Below are positions 34,508-42,529 of a stretch of 64,000 nucleotides of DNA, one piece after another (position 1 is the first letter of the stretch; the number at the start of each line of letters is the position of its first letter). The translations under genes were made by a program, and so were the position numbers. The notes beneath the pieces are model-generated. The model did no database searches. It was given only the letters and a program-made list of their open reading frames with translations, and was not told the DNA's origin. Source of the DNA: an uncultured Draconibacterium sp. (GTDB lineage: Bacteria; Bacteroidota; Bacteroidia; Bacteroidales; Prolixibacteraceae); assembly GCF_963674925.1 (NCBI RefSeq), contig NZ_OY771648.1, forward strand, positions 62,001-126,000, in the 5' to 3' direction.

Positions 34508-35620
34508 TTATTTTAATTTTGAGTACGTATTCAATAACTCAGTAGCTGCAACAAACGAACTCATCTGATCGGTAAGTACATAATTCTCAAGGATTTTTAG
34601 TTTCGCTTTAATATCGGGATGATCGTAGAAGTTTCGTTTCAGTTGTTCTTCAATCGTTTCGTACATCCAGTATGTAGCTTGTTCGTTTCTTTTTTGGTAG
34701 AAATAACCGTTGTCAACCGTTTGTTGCCGATATTTTTCAATTTGCTCCCAAATGGTTTCAATTCCGGTTTTTTTATAGGCCGAACAGGTAAGCACATTGG
34801 CTGCCCACCCCGAATCTTTGGCCGGAAAAAGATGAATGGCATTTCGATATTGCACTTTTGCCATTTCTGCTTTTTCAATATTGTTACCATCGGCTTTATT
34901 AATGGTAATCAGGTCGGCCATTTCCATAATTCCGCGTTTTATACCCTGAAGTTCGTCACCCGCTCCGGCCAACATTAACAGCAGGAAAAAATCGGTCATG
35001 GAATGAACAGCGGTTTCGCTTTGCCCCACCCCCACTGTTTCAATAAAAATAGTGCTGTAACCGGCAGCTTCGCATAAAATAATGATTTCGCGGGTTTTTC
35101 GTGCAACGCCTCCCAACGATCCTGCCGACGGACTGGGACGAATGTAAGCATTGCTATCGCTGGCTAATTCTTCCATGCGTGTTTTGTCACCCAAAATACT
35201 TCCTTTGGTACGTTCGCTGCTCGGATCGATAGCCAACACGGCCAGCTTTTCGCCTTTGTTGGTGAGGTACTTTCCAAGAGCTTCAATAAAGGTGCTTTTT
35301 CCAACTCCCGGCACTCCGGTTATTCCTATCCGAACCGAATTACCGCTGTGTGGCAAACACTTTTGGATGATCTGCTGCGCCAATTGCTGATGTTCAGATT
35401 TTGAGCTCTCAACCAAAGTTACAGCTTTACTTAACAGTGTGATATCGCCTTTTAAAATCCCGTTCACATATTCGTCAACCGACAGCAGTTTTCTATTCTT
35501 TTTCAAAAAACGCTGAACCGAATCGTTGTTAACCATATCCGGTTTTTCAACTCCAGCATTTACAATCAATCCTTTGTACTGCGGATCGTTTTCTATATGG
35601 TGATTATCCTTTTCTGACAT
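34508..35620 (-). CDS. meaB: Methylmalonyl-CoA mutase-associated GTPase MeaB
   Basis: 370 residues of the MeaB/ArgK G3E GTPase family. Walker A is GITGVPGVGKST, Walker B region FIETVGVGQSE, and the guanine motif NKAD (TINKADGNN). It loads and protects the adenosylcobalamin cofactor of methylmalonyl-CoA mutase, in the succinate-propionate pathway, in the cytoplasm. An N-terminal extension of about 50 residues (to VDEYVNGIL) precedes the core. The mutase genes are not in the window. The older label ArgK (arginine transport kinase) is not supported. Confidence 0.92.
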   Translation of the reverse strand: MSEKDNHHIENDPQYKGLIVNAGVEKPDMVNNDSVQRFLKKNRKLLSVDEYVNGILKGDITLLSKAVTLVESSKSEHQQLAQQIIQKCLPHSGNSVRIGITGVPGVGKSTFIEALGKYLTNKGEKLAVLAIDPSSERTKGSILGDKTRMEELASDSNAYIRPSPSAGSLGGVARKTREIIILCEAAGYSTIFIETVGVGQSETAVHSMTDFFLLLMLAGAGDELQGIKRGIMEMADLITINKADGNNIEKAEMAKVQYRNAIHLFPAKDSGWAANVLTCSAYKKTGIETIWEQIEKYRQQTVDNGYFYQKRNEQATYWMYETIEEQLKRNFYDHPDIKAKLKILENYVLTDQMSSFVAATELLNTYSKLK

Positions 35621-35639
35621 CTGAATAAAATTTATCGTT

Positions 35640-35670
35640 CAAAAGTACAGCAAAAAAGAAGGTGCTGCAA
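35640..35670 (-). promoter_or_regulatory. Promoter of meaB
   Basis: On the minus strand TTG (35670-35668), a 20-nt spacer and TACTTTTG (35647-35640). The -33 element lies inside the terminator hairpin of the upstream gene, and the leader is about 13 nt. Confidence 0.55.
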
Positions 35671-35690
35671 GTTTCACCTGCAACACCTTC
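35652..35690 (-). terminator. Terminator of the DUF1573 gene
   Basis: Fourteen-bp stem (35658-35671 with 35677-35690, one G-U pair), 5-nt loop, then TTTTTT on the minus strand, 24 nt past the stop. Confidence 0.9.
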
Positions 35691-35713
35691 TGAAATATTG
35701 ACTTTAAATAAAC

Positions 35714-36811
35714 TTAGCCTGCATTAGGAACAACAACCTGGCTTGAAATGCGCAGCGTTGATGTTGGTGTTTTTGGATCGTTGGTAATAACCGTGATCGA
35801 TTTACTCTGACGGCCACGTTTTCCGCGCGAGTCGAAAGTAACTTTAATTGGCGCTGTTTCACCAGCTGCAATTACACTTTTTGATGGAGCAACTGCAGTA
35901 CATCCGCAAGATGAACGAACTCTTCTGATGATCAAATCAGTTTTACCCGTATTGGTTAATGAAAAAGTATGTTCTTTTTTGTCGCCCTGGTTCATATCAC
36001 CAAAATCGAATGATGTTTCCTTGAAATTAGCCACAGGAGCTTTTGCCAACTCCTCGGCAGAAAGGTGTGAGAAATCTTCTTCGATTGTAGCACTTACTCC
36101 AACCGAATTTTTATAGTCATTACTACCATTCAGTGACAAGTAAATACGGTGCGATGCAAATCCATAAGTGTCAGCAGCATCCGAATCGTAAGTTACAATC
36201 AATTTACCTGTTCCGTTAGCCGGAATAGATTCCGGTTCAACTTTAGCAGTAAGGTGTTTTGGTACGGTACGGAAACCAACTGCAACCGGTTTATCGGTAT
36301 CGTTTATCAATTCCAATTCCTGGGTTACTTTTTCGCCTTTTTTAATTTTTGCAAACGACAGGTAGTTTGATTTCACTCTAAGATCTCCAATCTTTCTTGG
36401 ATATTTCTCTGCCAGTGTTTTTTCGCGTGGTTCAACCTGTCCGTTAATTCTCAAAATAACCGTACCGTTTTCGGCATTTGAGCTAACAGTTACCGATTTG
36501 TTAAATGATCCCGGACGGTTTTTAGGATTATAACTTACATCGATACTTCCACTTTCGCCCGGAGCAACAGGTTCACGCGTCCATTTTGGAGTGGTACAAC
36601 CACAAGATGCACGAACATTTGATAATACCAATGGTACGTCTCCTTTGTTTGTAAATGCGAAAGTTGTTGTTTGCACACCGTCTGATTCTTTAAATGAACC
36701 AAAATCGTGCGCTTGATTGTCAAAAACAATTTTTGGTTGTCCCTGGCCCATCGCTGTATTAACAGCAATCACCAGTACGAAAACTGCTAATAGTTGTAGA
36801 ATGCTTTTCAT
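35714..36811 (-). CDS. Exported protein with two DUF1573 domains
   Basis: 365 residues with a signal peptide (MKSILQLLAVFVLVIAVNTAMGQ). Two DUF1573 (Ig-like, ASH/MSP-type) domains, at about 28-125 and 258-362, each with the conserved SCGCT motif (RASCGCTTPKW and RSSCGCTAVAP). A middle region (about 135-245; LSFAKIKKGEKVTQELELINDTDKPVAV) looks like a third, diverged Ig-like domain without the CGC. Such proteins are common in Bacteroidota and are periplasmic or surface-exposed; their function is not established. Divergent from the two-component system. Confidence 0.85.
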   Translation of the reverse strand: MKSILQLLAVFVLVIAVNTAMGQGQPKIVFDNQAHDFGSFKESDGVQTTTFAFTNKGDVPLVLSNVRASCGCTTPKWTREPVAPGESGSIDVSYNPKNRPGSFNKSVTVSSNAENGTVILRINGQVEPREKTLAEKYPRKIGDLRVKSNYLSFAKIKKGEKVTQELELINDTDKPVAVGFRTVPKHLTAKVEPESIPANGTGKLIVTYDSDAADTYGFASHRIYLSLNGSNDYKNSVGVSATIEEDFSHLSAEELAKAPVANFKETSFDFGDMNQGDKKEHTFSLTNTGKTDLIIRRVRSSCGCTAVAPSKSVIAAGETAPIKVTFDSRGKRGRQSKSITVITNDPKTPTSTLRISSQVVVPNAG

Positions 36812-36852
36812 AATTTATTAATTAAATTTGTTTTTTCTCGGAATCTATAAAG

Positions 36853-36860
36853 CAAATGTA
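36853..36860 (-). promoter_or_regulatory. Promoter -7 box of the DUF1573 gene
   Basis: TACATTTG on the minus strand, 42 nt upstream of the ATG; -33 element not evident. Confidence 0.5.
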
Positions 36861-36901
36861 TTGATGCTTGACTAGTTTCGCTGTTAATTGAATTCAATTA
36901 T

Positions 36902-36920
36902 TTGTTAACGAGTTGTTAAC
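36902..36920 (+). promoter_or_regulatory. Direct repeat, candidate response-regulator box
   Basis: TTGTTAAC at 36902-36909 and again at 36913-36920, an 11-nt period as in PhoB/OmpR-type sites. A related TGTTAAT lies at 36882-36888. It sits 50 nt before an OmpR-family two-component operon, so autoregulation is plausible. Confidence 0.4.
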
Positions 36921-36970
36921 TAGGGCAGGCAAACAAAAAAATATATAGTTTAGCTTTTGAATAAAAATCC

Positions 36971-38236
36971 ATGCAAGGGAAAGCACTTAAATACATTATA
37001 ATGCTGGCAACTGTGTCGATAGTTGGCGTTTTTTTGGTGCAGTTTGCTTTTATACGCAGTTCCTATAATCTTTCAGAAACGCAATTTAAGGAAAGTGCAA
37101 GTGTGGCTTTAAAGGAAGTTGCCTGGCAGGTTATGCTGGCAACCGGAACCACTGAAAACTTCGATAGCATTACACCTGTTGAAGTGATTTCGAACAGCAC
37201 CTATTTGGTGAATGTTGGCGTAGCGATCGACAAAGACCTATTAAAACAGAACCTTACCACCCAGCTTAAAAGGCACGATATATATTTCGATTACGAATTT
37301 TCGATATACAGCCCCGTACAGGAACAAATGGACGAAACCACGCTGGTCCATATCGACGAAAATGAGGAACCATCGGATTTTGACTTTCCGCTAAACGAGG
37401 AATACTCCAATTATTTTGGCATTCATTTCCCCGACCGGTCGCCTTATTTTTTAAACCAACTCTCCATCTGGTATTTTTTAACCGCGCTGTTAATGCTGGT
37501 AATCTTTTTCTTTGGCTACACGCTGTGGGTGATCATCCGCCAAAGGCAATTATCCGAAATACAGAAAAATTTCATTAACAACCTCACCCACGAATTAAAA
37601 ACACCCATTTCGTCGATTGCACTGGCAGCAAACGTTATTAACGATGAAAAGATATTGAAATCGCCCAAGCGATTGTTTGATTACACACACATCATACAGG
37701 AACAAACAACACGGCTATCGAAGAATGTTGAAAAAGTGCTTAACTTAGCTTCGATCGAGAAAAGCCGAATCCTGCTTAACCTGGAAAAGGTAAATCTCAC
37801 CGAGTTCTTACAAGAAGCCAATGATCATTTTCGGGAATCGAAAGCCGGACAAAATGCAAAAGTAAAAATCAAGACCAAAATCAGTGATAGTACCATTTTG
37901 GCCGATCGTTTCCACTTTGCCAACCTGGTATCGAATATTCTTGAAAATGCAGCAAAATACTGCGACAAAACGCCGGTAATTGAGATTGAACTTCTGCAAA
38001 AACAGAAAAGTTACGAGCTGAATTTTATCGACAACGGTATAGGAATTCCGCGCGAACACCGGAAACGGATCTTTAAAAAGTTTTATCGAATTCCTACCGG
38101 AAACGTGCACAATGTAAAAGGTTTTGGACTTGGTCTCGACTATGTGTACAAAATTGTAAAAACGCATAATTGGAAAATAAAAGTAAACGATAACCCTAAA
38201 GGGGGAAGCATTTTTAGCCTAACCATTCCAAAATAA
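36971..38236 (+). CDS. Two-component sensor histidine kinase (RprX-like)
   Basis: 421 residues. Transmembrane helix 1 (about 7-28), a periplasmic sensor of about 135 residues without a known domain, transmembrane helix 2 (about 165-189), then HisKA with FINNLTHELKTPIS (phosphoacceptor His207) and an HATPase domain (NILENAAKYC, DNGIGIP, GFGLGLDYV). There is no HAMP domain. The arrangement and the following OmpR-type regulator resemble RprX/RprY of Bacteroides, but the assignment is by type only. The response regulator starts 3 nt after the stop. Confidence 0.9.
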   Translation: MQGKALKYIIMLATVSIVGVFLVQFAFIRSSYNLSETQFKESASVALKEVAWQVMLATGTTENFDSITPVEVISNSTYLVNVGVAIDKDLLKQNLTTQLKRHDIYFDYEFSIYSPVQEQMDETTLVHIDENEEPSDFDFPLNEEYSNYFGIHFPDRSPYFLNQLSIWYFLTALLMLVIFFFGYTLWVIIRQRQLSEIQKNFINNLTHELKTPISSIALAANVINDEKILKSPKRLFDYTHIIQEQTTRLSKNVEKVLNLASIEKSRILLNLEKVNLTEFLQEANDHFRESKAGQNAKVKIKTKISDSTILADRFHFANLVSNILENAAKYCDKTPVIEIELLQKQKSYELNFIDNGIGIPREHRKRIFKKFYRIPTGNVHNVKGFGLGLDYVYKIVKTHNWKIKVNDNPKGGSIFSLTIPK

Positions 38237-38239
38237 AAT

Positions 38240-38941
38240 ATGAGCAACAATTCTTTTAAAATATTATTGGTTGAAGACGACGAAGCGCTTCGTTTTATAG
38301 TAAAAGATAATTTAATGGAGCACGGCTACGACGTTGAAGTAGCGGCCGACGGCGAAATTGCACTTGAGCTTTTCGGGCAAAACAATTTCGACCTGATTGT
38401 GCTCGACGTAATGCTTCCGAAAGTAGATGGTTTTCAGGTAGCCGAAACCATTCGAAAAACCAACGACCAGATACCTATTATCTTTTTAACGGCCCGAAGC
38501 ATGACCGAAGACAAAATTACCGGTCTTACCATTGGTGGCGACGATTATATTCCAAAACCGTTTAGTATGGAAGAGTTGCTTTTAAAAATCAAGATATTTT
38601 TAAAACGTAGCCAGTCGCAGCCTATTGATAGTGAATCGTCCGTTATAAAAATAGGCCATTTCGATTTTCATTTCGACGATCTCTCGTTAACCTTAAACGG
38701 AGAAGCCAGGAACCTTACACTAAAAGAGGCTGAACTTATTCGTTATTTTGCCAGGAATGCCAACAAAGTGCTTAGCAGAAATGAGATTCTTGAAAACGTT
38801 TGGGGCTCCGACGATTATTTTCTGGGACGCAGTCTCGATGTATTTATTTCACGCCTGAGGAAATATTTTAAAGCTGATGCATCAGTAAAAATTATCAACC
38901 TGCACGGAATTGGATTCCGCTTCTCGGTAAAAAAAGGATAA
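38240..38941 (+). CDS. OmpR-family response regulator (RprY-like)
   Basis: 233 residues. Receiver domain 1-120 with EDD (12-14), phosphoacceptor Asp56 (LIVLDVMLPKVDGF), Thr in FLTAR and Lys in PKPFS; C-terminal winged helix about 135-230 (LTLKEAELIRYFARNANKVLSRNEILENVWG and DVFISRLRKYF). It is phosphorylated by the kinase encoded just upstream and should bind tandem direct repeats. Targets unknown; the TTGTTAAC repeats upstream of the operon are candidates. Confidence 0.93.
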   Translation: MSNNSFKILLVEDDEALRFIVKDNLMEHGYDVEVAADGEIALELFGQNNFDLIVLDVMLPKVDGFQVAETIRKTNDQIPIIFLTARSMTEDKITGLTIGGDDYIPKPFSMEELLLKIKIFLKRSQSQPIDSESSVIKIGHFDFHFDDLSLTLNGEARNLTLKEAELIRYFARNANKVLSRNEILENVWGSDDYFLGRSLDVFISRLRKYFKADASVKIINLHGIGFRFSVKKG

Positions 38942-39120
38942 ACCGTAATTTGCAACCTGGCTGTATAAGGCGCCAGACCGGAATTTAACAGCTTTCAGCA
39001 AATATTTATTGAAAGAGAATAGTGCCCCTTGAAAAAAAAGCTTTTCTTTGCGCGGATAAAACACTGATTCATAGAAATAAACATACAAAGTGTATTTTTC
39101 ATGAAAAAAGTGTTTAAGTT

Positions 39121-39151
39121 TTTGGAAGAATTAAAAAAAGCACTATTTTTG
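39121..39151 (+). promoter_or_regulatory. Promoter of rpmH
   Basis: TTTG (39121-39124), 19-nt spacer, TATTTTTG (39144-39151): the best promoter match in the window, fitting a ribosomal protein gene. Leader about 37 nt. Confidence 0.85.
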
Positions 39152-39194
39152 CAGTCCGAAAATTCTGAATAGAAACAAGTAAAACTTTATAGAA

Positions 39195-39353
39195 ATGAAA
39201 CGTACATTTCAACCATCGAATAGAAAAAGAAAGAACAAGCACGGCTTCAGAGAAAGAATGTCGACTGCAAACGGTCGTAAAGTATTAAAAGCCCGTAGAG
39301 CAAAAGGTAGAAAAAAACTTAGCGTCTCAGACGAGCCAAGACATAAGAGATAA
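39195..39353 (+). CDS. rpmH: 50S ribosomal protein L34
   Basis: A 52-residue basic protein starting MKRTFQPSNRKRKNKHGFRE and continuing RMSTANGRKVLKARRAKGRK, the L34 signature. It binds 23S rRNA in the large subunit. The extra C-terminal tail (KLSVSDEPRHKR) is typical of Bacteroidota L34. It has its own strong promoter and terminator. The dnaA, rnpA and oriC neighbourhood common elsewhere is absent. Confidence 0.97.
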   Translation: MKRTFQPSNRKRKNKHGFRERMSTANGRKVLKARRAKGRKKLSVSDEPRHKR

Positions 39354-39381
39354 ATCATTTTATCTTGTTACATTTTGCGGG

Positions 39382-39412
39382 AAGGTAAAGAATTCAGTTC
39401 TTTACCTTTTCG
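39382..39412 (+). terminator. Terminator of rpmH
   Basis: AAGGTAAAGAA (39382-39392) pairs with TTCTTTACCTT (39398-39408), then TT. Confidence 0.85.
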
Positions 39413-39525
39413 TGTTTATACATGTTTGCAAAACGGCTTCTCCAAAACAAATCCTCCAAAATCATTTTATTCAATATTTGAAATTTGTTTATCGCCGAAA
39501 TCCTTTCATCATACTTTTTTTGACT

Positions 39526-39533
39526 TATTTTTG
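39526..39533 (+). promoter_or_regulatory. Promoter -7 box of the PASTA-rluD-ddl operon
   Basis: TATTTTTG, 28 nt before the ATG; the -33 position has only a partial match. Confidence 0.5.
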
Positions 39534-39560
39534 TTCTCTTAAATAAGTACTGTACAAAAA

Positions 39561-40367
39561 ATGAGTTTAGGAAAATTTATCACCAGCCGTGCTTTTGTAA
39601 AGCACCTGTTAATTGCCATTGGGCTTGTGGCGCTTCTCCTTTTTATAACCTTAAAAGGGTTACAATTATACACCAAACATGGTGTTTCCTATCCGGTTCC
39701 GGCTTTAACAGGCCTGAGTTTGGATGAAGCTACCGCCAGTGCCGAAGCAAATAAGCTGCGTGTGGAAGTAATCGATTCGCTTTACAACAAAAATTTTGAG
39801 CCGGGCACTGTGGTCGATCAATTGCCACTGGCCAACTCGAATGTAAAGGAAAACCGTGTGATTCGTATAACCATAAACTCAAACGAGCCCGAAAAAGTTG
39901 TCCTGCCACGTTTAACCGACATTTCATTCCGGCAGGCACAGGCACTTATTGAAAGCGCCGGATTACAGGTAGGTAATATTTCTTATCAGCCATCGGAATA
40001 CAACGACCTGGTGCTAAAATCGCTGCAGGATTCGCTTGAAATTTTTGAAGGCGACAAGATCATCAAAGGCTCTGATGTTGATTTGGTTGTTGGTCGCAGC
40101 CAGGGAAATATGCAAACAACGCTGCCAAATCTCACCGGATTTAACATGAAAGAAGCGCAGTCGACCATTACAGACGCCATGCTGAATATGGGCGCCGTTA
40201 TTTACGATGAAACAAGCAAAACTGCCGAAGACTCGGCCAGTGCAAGAATATGGAAACAACAACCAAATCCTCAATTTACGAAACAGGTAAATCTGGGTTC
40301 ATCGGTTGACATATGGTTAACCACCGACACAACAATTATTAATCAGGCTTACGAAAGAAATTTTTAA
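39561..40367 (+). CDS. PASTA domain membrane protein
   Basis: 268 residues: a short cytoplasmic start, one transmembrane helix (about 15-36), then three PASTA repeats (about 44-108, 110-180, 185-262), e.g. PVPALTGLSLDEATASAEANKLRV and LPNLTGFNMKEAQSTI. PASTA domains bind peptidoglycan or muropeptides. There is no kinase or transpeptidase domain, so this is a stand-alone periplasmic PASTA protein. It is the first gene of an operon with rluD (2-nt gap) and ddl, an arrangement conserved in Bacteroidota, which suggests a wall-related role. Confidence 0.88.
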   Translation: MSLGKFITSRAFVKHLLIAIGLVALLLFITLKGLQLYTKHGVSYPVPALTGLSLDEATASAEANKLRVEVIDSLYNKNFEPGTVVDQLPLANSNVKENRVIRITINSNEPEKVVLPRLTDISFRQAQALIESAGLQVGNISYQPSEYNDLVLKSLQDSLEIFEGDKIIKGSDVDLVVGRSQGNMQTTLPNLTGFNMKEAQSTITDAMLNMGAVIYDETSKTAEDSASARIWKQQPNPQFTKQVNLGSSVDIWLTTDTTIINQAYERNF

Positions 40368-40369
40368 CA

Positions 40370-41410
40370 ATGGAAGATTACAATCAGGAAAACGAAGAAC
40401 TGGAAGAAAACGGGTTGTACGAACATTACCGTTTATCTGTCGATCCGGGGCAATCTCCCTTGCGTATCGATAAATTTCTTTCGAACAGGATCGACAACGC
40501 CTCGCGAAGCCGCATTCAGGCTGCTGCCGATGCCGGAAATATCCTTGTGAACGGAAACCCGGTAAAACCCAATTACAAAATTAAACCCAACGAGGAAATA
40601 TTGATCGTAATGGATTTCCCGCGGCGTGAGCTAAAGATCATCCCCGAAGATATTCCGCTTGATATTGTTTACGAAGACGATCAGCTGATTGTAATAAATA
40701 AACCACCGGGCCTTGTGGTACATCCCGGACATGGAAACTATACCGGAACATTGGTGAATGCATTGGCCTGGTATTTCCGCGACCTACCTTTGTTTAACAG
40801 CGAAGATCCGCGACCGGGACTGGTCCACCGTATCGACAAGGATACATCGGGATTACTGGTGGTTGCCAAAACCGAACTGGCGAAAAATAAACTGGCGCTG
40901 CAGTTTTTCGAGAAAACCACCGAGCGCCGATATCACGCACTGGTTTGGGGAAGTTTAAAAGAAGACGAAGGCACCATAACCGGCCACATCGGGCGCAGCC
41001 TGAAAAACAGGCAGGTTTTTACTGTTTTCCCGGAAGGCGATTACGGAAAACATGCCGTTACCCATTACAAAGTATTACGCCGCATTGGTTATGTTACGCT
41101 GGTTGAATGCCGTCTGGAAACCGGGCGTACACACCAGATAAGGGTACACATGAAACACATTAATCACACCCTTTTTAACGACAGTAATTACGGTGGCGAC
41201 CAGATTTTGCGTGGTACTACTTTCAGCAAATACAGGCAGTTTGTTCAAAACTGTTTTAAAGTGTTGCCCCGCCAGGCGCTGCACGCCAAAACACTAGGAT
41301 TTATTCATCCAACAACAGGAGAAAAGATGTTATTCAATTCGGAACTGCCTGAAGACATGGCTACCGCAATTGATAAATGGGAAAATTATATAGCAAACAG
41401 AAATGAGTAA
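40370..41410 (+). CDS. rluD: 23S rRNA pseudouridine synthase, RluA/RluD family
   Basis: 346 residues. An S4 RNA-binding domain (about 25-85; RIDKFLSNRIDNASRSRIQ) followed by the catalytic domain with HRIDKDTSGLLVVAKT, whose Asp is the nucleophile that isomerises uridine. Best fit is RluD (U1911/1915/1917 of 23S rRNA helix 69), though other RluA-family targets cannot be excluded by sequence alone. Its last codons overlap the ddl start by 8 nt. Confidence 0.9.
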   Translation: MEDYNQENEELEENGLYEHYRLSVDPGQSPLRIDKFLSNRIDNASRSRIQAAADAGNILVNGNPVKPNYKIKPNEEILIVMDFPRRELKIIPEDIPLDIVYEDDQLIVINKPPGLVVHPGHGNYTGTLVNALAWYFRDLPLFNSEDPRPGLVHRIDKDTSGLLVVAKTELAKNKLALQFFEKTTERRYHALVWGSLKEDEGTITGHIGRSLKNRQVFTVFPEGDYGKHAVTHYKVLRRIGYVTLVECRLETGRTHQIRVHMKHINHTLFNDSNYGGDQILRGTTFSKYRQFVQNCFKVLPRQALHAKTLGFIHPTTGEKMLFNSELPEDMATAIDKWENYIANRNE

Positions 41411-42392
41411 GATCAATAAACCCAACATAGCCGTAATTGCCGGAGGTGATTCGTCGGAATTTGTAGTGTCCGTAAAAAGCGGAGCAAACGTTTTAAAAGC
41501 TGTAGATAGCGAAAAATTTACCCCCTGGTTAGTTCAAATGCAGGGACTAAACTGGGAAGTTTTTCAGAACGAAGAAAAAATTGCCGACGTCGATAAATCA
41601 GATTTTAGTTTTACTGTAAACAACGAAAAAATAAAATTCGATTTTGCCTATATCACCATTCACGGAACACCGGGCGAAGACGGAATTTTACAAGCCTATT
41701 TCGAATTGCTGAATGTTCCCTACTCTACCTGCAACGTTCACTCGTCGTCGCTTACTTTTAACAAGTGGTTTTGCAACAACTACCTGCGTTCGCACGGCAT
41801 AAAAATGGCAATTTCGAAAAAGTTCAAAAAAGGCGAAGCAATCGATGCTGAGGCAATTGTTGCAGACCTGGGCTTACCCATTTTTGTAAAACCAAATGCC
41901 GGAGGTTCAAGCTTTGGCATTACCAAAGTTAAAGAAACCGGCGAAGTAAAAGCCGCCATTGAAAAGGCGTGGAAAGAAAGCGAAGAAGCACTTGTTGAAC
42001 AATTTATCGACGGGCACGAGTTTACCTGTGGCGCCGTACGCCTGAATGGTGAAAAAGTGATTTTCCCGATTACCGAAGTAATTCCGCAAAATGAGTTTTT
42101 CGATTTCGAAGCAAAATACACCCCGGGAGCTACGCAGGAAATTACGCCGGCAAGGTTACCCGAGCCGCTTTTCAAAAAATGCCAGGACCTGACTTCGAAG
42201 ATATACGACTTGTGCGAATGCTCAGGAATCGTTCGAATCGACTTTATTTTGCAGGGTGAAGAATTCTATTTCCTCGAGGTAAATACTACTCCCGGAATGA
42301 CTGCTACCAGCTTTATTCCGCAACAAATCGGGGCAATGGGAAGCACGTTAAAAAGCATTATCACTCAAATAATTGAGGAAAAACTAGGCTAG
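41403..42392 (+). CDS. ddl: D-alanine--D-alanine ligase
   Basis: 329 residues of the ATP-grasp family. It joins two D-Ala for the peptidoglycan stem peptide. Landmarks: IAVIAGGDSSEFVVS at the N-terminus, HGTPGEDG, the ATP-grasp KPNAGGSSFGI, and the metal-binding RIDFILQGEEFYFLEVNTTPGMTATS. It continues the PASTA-rluD operon and supplies the dipeptide used by MurF, encoded at the right end of the window. Confidence 0.95.
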   Translation: MSKINKPNIAVIAGGDSSEFVVSVKSGANVLKAVDSEKFTPWLVQMQGLNWEVFQNEEKIADVDKSDFSFTVNNEKIKFDFAYITIHGTPGEDGILQAYFELLNVPYSTCNVHSSSLTFNKWFCNNYLRSHGIKMAISKKFKKGEAIDAEAIVADLGLPIFVKPNAGGSSFGITKVKETGEVKAAIEKAWKESEEALVEQFIDGHEFTCGAVRLNGEKVIFPITEVIPQNEFFDFEAKYTPGATQEITPARLPEPLFKKCQDLTSKIYDLCECSGIVRIDFILQGEEFYFLEVNTTPGMTATSFIPQQIGAMGSTLKSIITQIIEEKLG

Positions 42393-42445
42393 TACACTAT
42401 CAACAATTGTGAATAGCATTAGTTGATAAGAGAGCACAGAATATC

Positions 42446-42476
42446 TTGTAACAGGCAAGGTAAATTTCTATTTTTG
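42446..42476 (+). promoter_or_regulatory. Promoter of dnaB
   Basis: TTG (42446-42448), 20-nt spacer, TATTTTTG (42469-42476); leader about 47 nt. Confidence 0.65.
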
Positions 42477-42529
42477 ATATCCGCTAATACAGAAGGGAGC
42501 GGTAAATTTTTTATGCACACAGAAACAAT

